64,000 bases of DNA from an uncultured Flavobacteriales bacterium (GCA_903939755.1 CAJAII010000008.1:182797-246796), one strand, 5' to 3'. Numbered from the stretch's first letter, positions 44,750 through 53,461 are shown. Translations and numbers: made by a program. Notes: generated from the sequence alone by a model not told the origin.

Positions 44750-45193
44750 CTACTCCCTATTAATAAGAAGATAAGCCAAATAAATTTCCATCTCTTCGGT
44801 TGTACTAACAATTCTTCCATCGGTACCAATTGTAACGTTTGCACTAGAAGGATATGCTACAATTCTACCATCTATCCCTATTGCGGTTCTCCATGATTTA
44901 GGATGCGCAATAATGCGTCCATCTACTCCAATACTCGTCGTCCATGATTTAGGGTGAGCAATTATGCGTCCATCAGCACCAAAACTGGTCGTCCAATCAG
45001 AAGGGTATGCAATAATTCTACCATCAGCACCAAAACTCGTTTTCCAATTAGAAGGATGCGCAACAGCACGCCCATCCGAACCAAAACTCGTTGTCCATTT
45101 TACAACTGTAGAATCTTTCATTTGAGTTTGAGCAAACAAAGTCAAGTTGCACATTAAAAATAATCCAAAAATCAACATAATGAGGTTTTTCAT
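44750..45193 (-). CDS. Secreted protein with six 17-residue tandem repeats
   Basis: The 147-residue protein has a signal peptide (MKNLIMLIFGLFLMCNLTLF, then AQ). From Trp33 to about 134 it is six repeats of the type WTTSFGADGRIIAHPKS, the last diverged. The 51-bp unit is visible in the DNA. The repeat GxDGR-(I/V)-(I/V)-A-(H/Y)-P recalls short beta-strand repeats such as choline-binding or WG-like repeats, but I do not know the family. It is the only minus-strand gene in this stretch. Confidence 0.75.
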   Translation of the reverse strand: MKNLIMLIFGLFLMCNLTLFAQTQMKDSTVVKWTTSFGSDGRAVAHPSNWKTSFGADGRIIAYPSDWTTSFGADGRIIAHPKSWTTSIGVDGRIIAHPKSWRTAIGIDGRIVAYPSSANVTIGTDGRIVSTTEEMEIYLAYLLINRE

Positions 45194-45313
45194 AACATAA
45201 GATTTTAGTAAATATTTATAGGCATTTTAAAAACACCTCTTTAACACTAAAAATACATCAAAAAATGTTCCACGAACCAAACAAAACACCATTTTAGTAA
45301 AGTAAAAATCCTT

Positions 45314-45555
45314 GATCTGCCATTTCTGTGAATACATTCCCCGTTTTTTCCAAAAGGTCATGTATCACATCAATCCGGCAGTCATCAAGTCCATCCTCGC
45401 TTCAATGCCCAAAGAGGAGTTTTATCGTCATGCGCGTTATATCCATTCTCAGTCCCTTTCGTTGCCTGAAGGCTCCAATCGTCAGGCCATGTTTTTCAAT
45501 CTCTGGCAGTGGTGCCTTCGTCTCCATCGGGAGCGTTTCGGCCGGTAGTTTTCCG
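45314..45555 (+). CDS. Copy B of the duplicated segment, 62-aa ORF
   Basis: An ATG at 45360 opens a 62-codon frame to 45548 (MYHINPAVIKSILASMPKEE, then FYRHARYIHSQSLSLPEGSN and a Trp/Arg-rich end). The identical reading is interrupted in copy A at 42.3 kb. It may be a small real gene or the tail of a longer lost gene, since similarity between the copies begins upstream of the ATG. Palindrome locus 8 follows 18 bp behind. Confidence 0.55.
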
Positions 45556-45572
45556 CCAAAACATTGAAAAAA

Positions 45573-45608
45573 TAGTACAATTACTATTTTTTCATAGTAT
45601 AAGTACTA
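45573..45608. promoter_or_regulatory. Pair of TAGTA-N4-TACTA palindromes (locus 8)
   Basis: Perfect sites at 45573-45586 (CAAT) and 45595-45608 (TAAG), 22 bp apart; sequence identical to locus 7, as part of the duplication. Confidence 0.88.
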
Positions 45609-45697
45609 TTTTTCCATCAACGCCAACAAACCACAACCTTTAAGCAATAAGGCTTTCATGATATACTTTTTTGTATTTACATTGAAAAATAAATTTT

Positions 45698-45729
45698 TTA
45701 CAAAAATTACAGATTGATATTATCAATAG
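45698..45729 (+). promoter_or_regulatory. 32-bp shared promoter-like element, diverged copy 3
   Basis: TTACAAAAATTACAGATTGA followed by TATTATCAATA keeps the first half and the 90-bp distance from the palindrome pair but has lost the GTTTG part. The gene behind it is frameshifted. Confidence 0.5.
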
Positions 45730-45842
45730 CTTAGTGTTCATAGAATATGATCTAACTAATAATAAATCAATTCTTTTAGAAAAGTATTATTTAATCATAG
45801 AACTTGATTAAGACCTTTTAATCTAATTTAAATAAAAGTATT

Positions 45843-46150
45843 ATGGCAAACCTTGAAGTAAAAAATAAAAATGTTACACAAAAATATCTTGTACATGCTC
45901 AACATATTTATGCCATTGGGAAAATTACTCAGGCAGAAAAGCATTAGTATGTAGTGCGTTTGGATGCACAGAAACAAAAGATTTAGTTGGAGCACATGTA
46001 ATAAATTGTAGCGAAACATCAGGTTCTAGACAATATATTACTCCCTTATGTAAAAGTTGTAATAGTTCTCATAATTCGGATTGTTTTAAACTAAATGCAA
46101 GCGCCATTTTAGTGGCAGTAAGTTACCGCTCAAAATGCAAGCCTTGTTAA
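45843..46150 (+). pseudogene. Frameshifted small Cys/His-rich (HNH- or zinc-ribbon-like) gene
   Basis: The ATG frame reads MANLEVKNKNVTQKYLVHAQ and is lost near 45910. In the next frame HWENYSGRKALVCSAFGCTE continues with KDLVGAHVI, ITPLCKSCNSSHNSDCFKL and stops at 46150. The Cys pairs with one central histidine resemble a zinc-binding HNH-like module. One single-base indel explains the break; there is no homopolymer at the site, so a true mutation is more likely than a sequencing error. Confidence 0.65.
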
Positions 46151-46236
46151 GATTTCTTTCTTGTATAAAAAGAATAAGGATAATAATACACGCAAATTAT
46201 TGATAGAATCAATAGATTAATAAAGTAAGCATTACA

Positions 46237-46815
46237 ATGATTCGAATATACCCCTGGATTTCTGAAAATTATAGAAATAACACATCAAAGTTTGATCGTT
46301 TATTGATACTATGTGAATCGCACTATGATAAAAACAGAGAATTTGATCCAAATTTTACAATTGATGTAGTTCAAGATGTAATCGACGGAACTAGATGCAA
46401 AGGATATAGATATTATACCATACTTGGAAATATTTTCAATCAGGAGGATAGGTCTGACCTTTTCCTAAATTGTGCTTTTGCTAATTTAATCCAAGAGGTC
46501 TTAGAAAAACCACGCGTTCATCCTACTGCTGAAGAGCTAGCAACTATTCAAGATGCATTTTGGGATATCTTGAGGCTTACCAAGCCTAAAAAAGTAATTG
46601 TTACTTCACAGAGGGCATGGAATTATTGGCTACCAGATAATGATCCAAGAGGAAGAAAAATAGCTGAGATTAAAGAAAATGACCGATATAGTACTGTTTG
46701 GAAATACGAATTTGAGGACGTTTCCTGTGAAGCTATCGGTATCGGACATCCATCCGGCAAAAACTTCTACTCTTGGGAAGGGTTAGTAAATTCTTTCCTT
46801 AAGAGTAAAGGATAA
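46237..46815 (+). CDS. Uracil-DNA glycosylase superfamily-like protein
   Basis: The 192-residue protein starts MIRIYPWISENYRN. RLLILCESHY near 22 stands where UDG-fold proteins have their first active-site loop, and GIGHPSGKNFYSW near 172 where they have the HPS loop; VIVTSQRAW lies between. The family includes nucleotide-damage repair enzymes and defence-associated variants. No catalytic Asp/Asn of a classical UDG is certain, so activity on uracil should not be assumed. It may share the locus 8 promoter with the pseudogene before it. Confidence 0.55.
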   Translation: MIRIYPWISENYRNNTSKFDRLLILCESHYDKNREFDPNFTIDVVQDVIDGTRCKGYRYYTILGNIFNQEDRSDLFLNCAFANLIQEVLEKPRVHPTAEELATIQDAFWDILRLTKPKKVIVTSQRAWNYWLPDNDPRGRKIAEIKENDRYSTVWKYEFEDVSCEAIGIGHPSGKNFYSWEGLVNSFLKSKG

Positions 46816-46854
46816 AATATTTACTACTTCAATAATCTTAAAATAGAAGAATAA

Positions 46855-46888
46855 TAGTATACCCCTAATTTTATTAGTATAAATACTA
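46855..46888. promoter_or_regulatory. TAGTA-N4-TACTA palindrome plus degenerate partner (locus 9)
   Basis: The perfect site is at 46875-46888 (spacer TAAA) with a T-tract; a degenerate site (TAGTATACCCCTAA) begins 20 bp upstream at 46855. It precedes the GHKL/PRTase operon. Confidence 0.75.
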
Positions 46889-46990
46889 TTTTTTTAAACA
46901 ATTCAAAATATACCAAAACGAACTAAATCCTTGACTCAATAAGCAATTCAGCATTTATTTTGCTTCCTCTTACATCAAAATGACCATTGC

Positions 46991-47022
46991 TTACAAAAAT
47001 CACATGTTTGTATTGTTTGTAA
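46991..47022 (+). promoter_or_regulatory. 32-bp shared promoter-like element, copy 4
   Basis: TTACAAAAATCACATGTTTG plus TATTGTTTGTAA, differing from copy 1 by two bases. The next gene begins at 47176. Confidence 0.7.
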
Positions 47023-47175
47023 TTTAGCAAATAATGATAAATAGCTTCTCAAATGCAACTGAAAATGGTTGTATTTAAGAAAGATTGTTGCCTATATAAA
47101 CAATTTACAAGCAAGCCTAATAAACGACTAATTGAAAATGATGATTAATAAATTTGAGTTAAATAATTACAAGAA

Positions 47176-48423
47176 ATGAAAAACATTGTTTCATTGATAA
47201 AGTCTGGGAAAAGCCTGACTCCGTTTAATTTCTATTCGGATTTTTTACAGGAAGTTGCTGATGTATATCAGGAGGATAAAGATAATACAGTTGAATTCAA
47301 ATTGATTGATGGCGATGACTTGAATTTTAATACTAAGTATTTCATAGACCCCATAAGCTTACCACTATTTCTAAGCTTAGCCCAACAATTAAAGAATCAT
47401 CATACGATACCAGTTAAATTTCATTTATCAAACACCCCAATAACAATTGACATACTTGAGTTTCTTTATCGTTCTGACTTTTTTAATATTGTTGGGAAAA
47501 ATGACAACTCTTCATTTCCATTCGGTAAAAACATTTTGGATTACGACCAAGCTTATTTGGGTGGTTTTAAGGGGAAACTTATAAGAACTGAACATAAAGT
47601 TCGTTGTTATTCCTTGATAGATGACAATCTACTACAAAGAATCAATCCAATAAATGATGAACCATCTAAAAGAGATTTTCTTGTTGAATATTTTTCATAC
47701 AAGGTTAAAGAACATTTCTATACACTTTTATATGAAAATGAAAACATTGAACATTTAACTAGTGAATTTATTGAAATCTTAGCTGAATTAATTACAAATG
47801 GAGTTTTACATTCTGAATCCGATGCGTTTGTATTAATGTTTTCTGATAGATACAAGACCAAATTTTCAATTTCTGATAATGGTATTGGATTATATGAATC
47901 TCTTAAAAAGAAGGATAACACAAATGAATTCTACAATAAGTTTGAATTGTTAGAATTTCTATCAAAAAGTTTCCCACTTTCGGTTTCTGATAAGATAAAA
48001 ACCTCAATCCTATCTCTTTTTGAAACACTATTTTATTCAATGTTAAAAGACAGGCAAGGTCTTTTTGATTTAATGTGTAATGTAGTGATTAATTGTAGCG
48101 GTTATTTCAGGCTTCATACCGATAATGCTCAAATAATTGTATCTGCACGAATGTTAAACGAACTTCAAAAATTGAATGAAACAAGAACTGAGATTTTAAA
48201 AACCTATAACTCACGCTTATTTGACTTGATTGATAATGAAGAACTAAGAACTAAAATGATTGTCTTGACAAATAAATGTAAGAAACAAGTTGCTGAATTA
48301 GCTAGTTCTATTTTCAGAAAATACTCAGAAGACACACGATTTTCCTCAATAAGAATATTTGATGTAAAATTTAGAGGAGTTCACATTGAAGTTGAAATAC
48401 CGAATAAAATAGAAAAGGTATGA
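47176..48423 (+). CDS. GHKL (histidine-kinase-like) ATPase, gene 1 of a three-gene operon
   Basis: The 415-residue protein has an N-terminal alpha/beta domain of unclear type (possibly STAS-like) and a GHKL ATPase centre: N box ILAELITNGVLHSES (about 198-212) and G1 box SDNGIGL (about 233-239). The later lid is replaced by a long helical insert, and the end (VKFRGVHIEVEIPN) completes the sheet. No histidine-phosphorylation box is present, so it is not a kinase of the usual type. The ATGA overlap with the next gene shows tight coupling. Role: probable energy or switch subunit of a conflict system. Confidence 0.72.
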   Translation: MKNIVSLIKSGKSLTPFNFYSDFLQEVADVYQEDKDNTVEFKLIDGDDLNFNTKYFIDPISLPLFLSLAQQLKNHHTIPVKFHLSNTPITIDILEFLYRSDFFNIVGKNDNSSFPFGKNILDYDQAYLGGFKGKLIRTEHKVRCYSLIDDNLLQRINPINDEPSKRDFLVEYFSYKVKEHFYTLLYENENIEHLTSEFIEILAELITNGVLHSESDAFVLMFSDRYKTKFSISDNGIGLYESLKKKDNTNEFYNKFELLEFLSKSFPLSVSDKIKTSILSLFETLFYSMLKDRQGLFDLMCNVVINCSGYFRLHTDNAQIIVSARMLNELQKLNETRTEILKTYNSRLFDLIDNEELRTKMIVLTNKCKKQVAELASSIFRKYSEDTRFSSIRIFDVKFRGVHIEVEIPNKIEKV

Positions 48424-49442
48424 TAATTTCAAAAATAACTTTAGAGAATTGTTTGTACTATCATTTACATGCAGAACAAACTATAACCGCAGCTTTTACA
48501 GATGGTAGAGATTTAGGTATACTCGAAAAAGAAGTAACCATTTTTACTTTTGATAAAATAATTTTTGATTATAATGGCATTCAATCAGATAAACCCACGA
48601 ATCTGATTTTAAATTTTGATGGTATTGAAGCCATACAAAATAACGTGTTGCCAAAAATAAGTGAACTAAGAAAATTAAACCCGAATTTGGTTTTAATTAA
48701 TATAAAGTCGACTTTAATTAAGGAATTAGGTCTCGACAATCTTTTCAATAATAAAAATAATAAAGCTACCGATGATGGTAATTTTGAGGTTTTTTACGTT
48801 TCTGAGAATTTAAACATCGAATTTAATAGTTCTACGATTCAAATATTTGAAAAAAGATTTTTACAACTATTAATTGAAAAATACATTGACCCTGTTGAAA
48901 TCGATAAATCTTTTCATTCATCTTCTTCTGTATATCTTCCTAAATGGATAAATATTAAGAATTTCATCTCTAATGATAACCCATTCTTTATATATGCAAT
49001 CTATAATTTAGCAATTAAGACTTACTCCAAATGGAAATATTTGTTTGATATAGATGAATCCTATAAACCAATTCTAGTATGCCAAAATTTGAATAGTTCA
49101 TACATATCTTCTATTTTATCAAATCTTTTGAAAACAGACATTTTGATTCTTGATCAAATTGGCCCTATCAACAAAATGTATAGCACTTTAGATAGAAAAA
49201 TTGAAAATAGTAAAAATTATGTGGTAGTTTCCGACTTAGTTTGTCTAGGAACAGAAGTTAAAATAGCCAAAAGCCTTATTGAATTCTTAGGAGGAAATTA
49301 TCTAGGAAATATCTCGATAATTCGAATTCAAACCATTGATCCAAAACATAAAGATTTTAGAAATACTGAATGTGTTTTTACTGTTGATAAGACAAACAAT
49401 TTAGTTATTGGATATAAAATTAATACTGATTTAGATAATTGA
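48420..49442 (+). CDS. Phosphoribosyltransferase-like protein, gene 2 of operon
   Basis: The 340-residue protein has an unassigned N-terminal half (alpha/beta) and a C-terminal type I phosphoribosyltransferase-like domain. NYVVVSDLVCLGTEVKIAKS (about 264-283) matches the PRPP-binding loop pattern of hydrophobic strand, acidic residue, small loop and helix, though the usual DD..TG is altered to SD..LG. It may therefore bind but not turn over PRPP-like ligands. It overlaps both neighbours by four bases, and gene 3 carries a related domain. Confidence 0.68.
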   Translation: MIISKITLENCLYYHLHAEQTITAAFTDGRDLGILEKEVTIFTFDKIIFDYNGIQSDKPTNLILNFDGIEAIQNNVLPKISELRKLNPNLVLINIKSTLIKELGLDNLFNNKNNKATDDGNFEVFYVSENLNIEFNSSTIQIFEKRFLQLLIEKYIDPVEIDKSFHSSSSVYLPKWINIKNFISNDNPFFIYAIYNLAIKTYSKWKYLFDIDESYKPILVCQNLNSSYISSILSNLLKTDILILDQIGPINKMYSTLDRKIENSKNYVVVSDLVCLGTEVKIAKSLIEFLGGNYLGNISIIRIQTIDPKHKDFRNTECVFTVDKTNNLVIGYKINTDLDN

Positions 49443-51274
49443 TTATGAATAAGGCCATAATACATATTTCAGATCTCCATATAACTTATCATAAAGACAC
49501 CAATGGTGATCTTATTGATAAAAAAAATATTCACTCTTACTTCAATACTGATCCGAGTGATGATGAAACTGATGCATACCTTGATAAAATTATCCACAAT
49601 ATAAAAAGCAATTATGAAGATTATGAATTTTACCTTTTAGTTACAGGTGATATTACAGACCATGGCCTAATTGAAGAATTCGACAAGGCGGAAGAATTGT
49701 TAAATAAGTTTATTAAAGAACTAAATATTGAAAAGAATAGAGTTCTATTAGTGCCGGGAGATCATGATGTAAATTGGGACAGTTGTAAAGCCGCTTTTCA
49801 AAATGTTAGGAACGAAGATGGTATGAAAGCATACGATTGTCATGATGAAAAATTTAAATATTATAAGGACTTTGTAGATAATTTTTATGGTGATTCTGAA
49901 TATGATGCAAAAAAAGCAATTGCAAGGACTTTGGTCTTTGATAATGAAATATTATTCTTGGGTTTAAACTCAAACTTTAAAGTTGGTACAAAATCAGCAT
50001 TGGGCTTTATACCTATAGAAAAAATAAAAGCAGAAATTAACCAGATTAATAATGACAAACCCTTAATCTGTGTTTTTCATCATAACTTTAAAGCTGAATA
50101 TGATGATAGAGCATATGGACAATGGGACAAATTGAATTTGAATCAAGTAAAAGAGTTATTACAAAGTAAAGATACACGGGCTGTTTTCTACGGAAATGAA
50201 CACACCCCTTGTTCCTCCAATGAAAAGCAATTTATTTTAAGTGCTTGTGGGTCTTTAAGCGACAAAAAATCAAAAGCTCGTTCTTTTAAAATTTACAGAT
50301 TGAATAATGAAAATAATGGTATCAAGCTGGAAATTGATTTAATCACTCAAATGGACCATGGAAATCATAGTTCTAATAAAATCGGTTATTTTGGTAAAGA
50401 GAGTAATCCTGAAAATGAGTTAAAAGAAATCATAATAAAACAACCAGTTTTAGCAAAAACTAAAACCACTAGTGCTGAAATTCCTTATGTAAGCAATTAT
50501 ATAAGAGAACCACAAGTTGAAATTGATTTAAAAAAAGGGTTGTTTAAAATCATAAAAGAAAAGAAACTTTTTCATTCTGGACATTTCCATTGGAGTGAAA
50601 CATCCCGTTCACACAACTGGATAGATATAACGAAAATATTAAATAATAATCAAGATTTAAACTTAGCTAAAGATGCTGTGATAGATTTAATCAGCAAGAA
50701 TATTCTGAGTAGAGGTCAGGATTTTGATTTTATTATTGGTCTCGGAATTGAGGGAAATATACTTTCGACCAAGTTAGCCATAAAACAAAACAAACCATAT
50801 TCATTCTTACCATATTCTTACAGATATGATGACCACAATGATTCAGAAAAAGAACTTTACTTTGAAAATAATGGAAATTACAAGTCAATTTTAATAATTA
50901 CAGACGTTGTTAATGATGGAAGAACTATAAGGAAGTTAATTCATAAAGAAGGTAGGGCAGATAAATTCTTTAAAGGTGTTGAAAAAATATTTGTTGTTTC
51001 CCTTTTTTACACTGGAAACCAATCGAATAAAACACCATCAATACTCAATTTAAGTATAGATAACATTAAGGAAGATGGAATAAAAGGTGATCATGTTGAA
51101 AACAGAATTGAATATTATTATGTTTTAGACATGAAAGTGGAAAAGTGTCCATATGGAGAAAATTATAGACATGATTGTTTGATAATGAGAGAACCTAGTC
51201 TTGGGTGTATCCATAGATTTTATGATGAAGAAAAGGCATTGAAGAAACTTGAATTAAAATCTAAGAAAATATAA
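49439..51274 (+). CDS. Metallophosphoesterase-phosphoribosyltransferase fusion, gene 3 of operon
   Basis: The 611-residue protein has a calcineurin-like phosphoesterase domain (HISDLHITYH with Asp12/His14, LLVTGDITDHG, LVPGDHDVNW, VFHHNF). The usual GHxH is FYGNEHT, lacking the first His. A C-terminal phosphoribosyltransferase-like domain (about 360-590) has its binding loop at SILIITDVVNDGRTIRKLI (483-501) and ends near CPYGENYRHDC. Together with the GHKL ATPase and the second PRTase-like gene it forms a compact operon resembling conflict systems predicted with PRTase and calcineurin effector modules (recalled, not checked). Nucleotide-derived signalling or degradation is a reasonable guess. 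Confidence 0.72.
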   Translation: MIMNKAIIHISDLHITYHKDTNGDLIDKKNIHSYFNTDPSDDETDAYLDKIIHNIKSNYEDYEFYLLVTGDITDHGLIEEFDKAEELLNKFIKELNIEKNRVLLVPGDHDVNWDSCKAAFQNVRNEDGMKAYDCHDEKFKYYKDFVDNFYGDSEYDAKKAIARTLVFDNEILFLGLNSNFKVGTKSALGFIPIEKIKAEINQINNDKPLICVFHHNFKAEYDDRAYGQWDKLNLNQVKELLQSKDTRAVFYGNEHTPCSSNEKQFILSACGSLSDKKSKARSFKIYRLNNENNGIKLEIDLITQMDHGNHSSNKIGYFGKESNPENELKEIIIKQPVLAKTKTTSAEIPYVSNYIREPQVEIDLKKGLFKIIKEKKLFHSGHFHWSETSRSHNWIDITKILNNNQDLNLAKDAVIDLISKNILSRGQDFDFIIGLGIEGNILSTKLAIKQNKPYSFLPYSYRYDDHNDSEKELYFENNGNYKSILIITDVVNDGRTIRKLIHKEGRADKFFKGVEKIFVVSLFYTGNQSNKTPSILNLSIDNIKEDGIKGDHVENRIEYYYVLDMKVEKCPYGENYRHDCLIMREPSLGCIHRFYDEEKALKKLELKSKKI

Positions 51275-51377
51275 ATCTAAGTTATCTACAACATTGAAAA
51301 TGGAGAGACAAAGAAACAGAAGGCCAGCTTGTAAAAGCAGTTACCGGTAATTTTAAAACGACACATAAACAAGAAAA

Positions 51378-53360
51378 ATGACTATAAATAATTTTACACC
51401 TTTTGACCCATTAAAAGCAAAATCACTTGCTGACACTGAAGTGGCTGCAATAGCTCAAAAAAGAGAGATAAGAAATATACTTGGCTCATATGTTGGTTGG
51501 TATGACCCCTTTTGTGAATTAATTCAAAATTCACTTGACGCTGTTGAAGAGCGAGTGAAAATAGAGACAAATACATACGAGCCAACAATTTGGATTACTG
51601 TTGACATTCAAGACAACTCTCTTTCCGTAACAGACAACGGAATTGGATTAGACGAGAAAAAATTCACACAGTTTTTATGTCCTGATATTTCGTTTAAATC
51701 GGGTAAGACAAGGGGACACAAAGGAGTTGGGGCAACTTACTTAGCATATGGTTTCAATTTTATCCAGGTTGCAACTAAGTATCACGACTTTGAAGCAGTT
51801 GGAAAAATGGAAAATTCAAGGAATTGGCTTGATGATGTGAGTCCAGCTAGTAATCCACATATGAAGCCTGACAATAAAGAGGCTAAAGATTTAAACTTTA
51901 ATAGTATAGACAGAGGTGTTTCCATTTATGTAAAGTTCGACAAAACAACACACCCAAAGGATTTGAAATGGATAATTAGCGACAAGGCTGAACAATGGCT
52001 AAAAATTCTTAGTGTAAAAACAGGCCTTGGGGCAATAATTCCTAATACTGACATCAATGTAAAAATTACTGTTATTGATAGAAATGGGAATAAAACAGAA
52101 GTTGAAAAACAAGGGATTGAATACTATTGGATAAAATCAGCAGTTCCTAAATCTGTGTCTATTCAAGAAATAATATTAAAGCAAAACGAACTATATCAAA
52201 AGAAAGGTATTCACTTTGATTTACCATCTCGTTACAAAAATCTTGATGCATTCTATCAACATTGGTCAGCTGATGAAATCTTGGGCTTAGAAAGTAGTAA
52301 ACAGATTAAACTTGATGAAGATGAGAAGGAACTCCTAAATAAACATAAACCATCTGTCTATATTGCTTATGTCTATTCTTTGAAAGTTTGGGAAGCAATC
52401 CACACAGAATTAGGTGTTAGAGCAGGTGTAAAAATCCTTTATGGTGGCGTTCAAATTGCTGCCAACAATATGCCGCAGGGTGAACTTATTCAAATTCCAT
52501 TGAATAGAAATATTGGTAGACAAAATCAAATACATTGCGTTATCCATTTCAATAATTGTAGTGCTGACTTGGGTAGAAAAGGCTTTCAAAGTGAGATTGC
52601 AGAATTTGCCAAAGAACTTGCAAAGAAATTATCTGATGGTCCTTTAATGAAAATCAAATTCACATTAAGAGCTAATACTGGGGCATCACCGAACTTAAGT
52701 AGAGAACAAGAAGTTGATAATTGGAAGGAAGAAATGGTTCAATACGAAAGTCAAAATCCTCTTGAACTTATTAATCCAAATTTCTTTTTGCCTTCAAGCA
52801 AAATATCCATTACATCTAAACCAACAAGAGAGCAAGATGTAATTGCCTTATTCAATCAACTAATTGCAGGTGGAGTTATTCGTGGAATTAAGATTATGTC
52901 CACAAATGAACGTTTAACCTATGACGGTTTGTATAGAATTGCCATAGAAGAACCCAAGGCTCATCATCTATATAACGCTACTACGAATCCTTTGGGTATA
53001 GAAAAATCAATCCTTGACAATTTCACATTACCATTTATTACTAAGCCCAAAGTATTAGAATATAAGTATTCACTTGACGGACTTATAGAAGATATTGAAG
53101 GCGGAGTAAAAAATTCAAACGACATTGGACTTGTTGTTGTATGGGAGACTGGAGAAGAATTTAGAAACAACTACAAAATAACATCCTACCTAGATTCTGA
53201 CAACTTAACCCTGAGAGAATATCACGGGCTAACACATGGCATTACTAATATAAACACAGACCAACGGGAAATGGAACTGGTTGTTTTAAGCGAACTCATT
53301 GACTACTTAAATGACAGTGAAACAACAATAGAAGCACAACGTGACAAGTATGAAGACTGA
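51378..53360 (+). CDS. GHKL ATPase (MutL/Hsp90-like) with probable C-terminal nuclease domain
   Basis: The 660-residue protein has a canonical GHKL domain: N box CELIQNSLDAVEE (Glu47, Asn51), G1 VTDNGIGLD (Asp86), G2 GHKGVGATYLAYG (113-125). A transducer-like middle follows (about 200-430). The C-terminal part from ~487 (REQDVIALFNQLIAGGVIRG, YDGLYRIAIEE, VLEYKYSLDGLIED) has the Asp...Glu-X-Lys order of a PD-(D/E)XK nuclease. It would couple ATP-driven clamping to DNA cutting, a design seen in several anti-phage systems. It is 103 bp behind the three-gene operon and may belong to it or be a separate system. Confidence 0.72.
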   Translation: MTINNFTPFDPLKAKSLADTEVAAIAQKREIRNILGSYVGWYDPFCELIQNSLDAVEERVKIETNTYEPTIWITVDIQDNSLSVTDNGIGLDEKKFTQFLCPDISFKSGKTRGHKGVGATYLAYGFNFIQVATKYHDFEAVGKMENSRNWLDDVSPASNPHMKPDNKEAKDLNFNSIDRGVSIYVKFDKTTHPKDLKWIISDKAEQWLKILSVKTGLGAIIPNTDINVKITVIDRNGNKTEVEKQGIEYYWIKSAVPKSVSIQEIILKQNELYQKKGIHFDLPSRYKNLDAFYQHWSADEILGLESSKQIKLDEDEKELLNKHKPSVYIAYVYSLKVWEAIHTELGVRAGVKILYGGVQIAANNMPQGELIQIPLNRNIGRQNQIHCVIHFNNCSADLGRKGFQSEIAEFAKELAKKLSDGPLMKIKFTLRANTGASPNLSREQEVDNWKEEMVQYESQNPLELINPNFFLPSSKISITSKPTREQDVIALFNQLIAGGVIRGIKIMSTNERLTYDGLYRIAIEEPKAHHLYNATTNPLGIEKSILDNFTLPFITKPKVLEYKYSLDGLIEDIEGGVKNSNDIGLVVVWETGEEFRNNYKITSYLDSDNLTLREYHGLTHGITNINTDQREMELVVLSELIDYLNDSETTIEAQRDKYED

Positions 53361-53437
53361 CATAGAATATTAAAGAAAAACTAAAGTTAACAGTCGTTTT
53401 GCCAAATCGCCAAATCGTTCAACAAAATAATAAAAAA

Positions 53438-53461
53438 AACGCCACCCGATGAGGTGGCGTT
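53438..53461. terminator. Bidirectional terminator between defence and small-protein clusters
   Basis: AACGCCACC at 53438-53446 pairs with GGTGGCGTT at 53453-53461 around CGATGA, with A-tract before and T-rich sequence after. It ends the minus-strand cluster and can stop the plus-strand operon too. Confidence 0.88.

Noticed and set aside
15194..46888. TAGTA palindromes as intrinsic terminators (several are followed by T-tracts)
   Set aside because: Five AT-rich pairs with a four-base loop make a very weak stem, the sites come in helically phased pairs and stand in front of genes, and the window's true terminators are GC-rich.
47176..48423. Ordinary two-component histidine kinase
   Set aside because: The GHKL boxes are present, but there is no HisKA or H-box histidine and no response regulator beside it.
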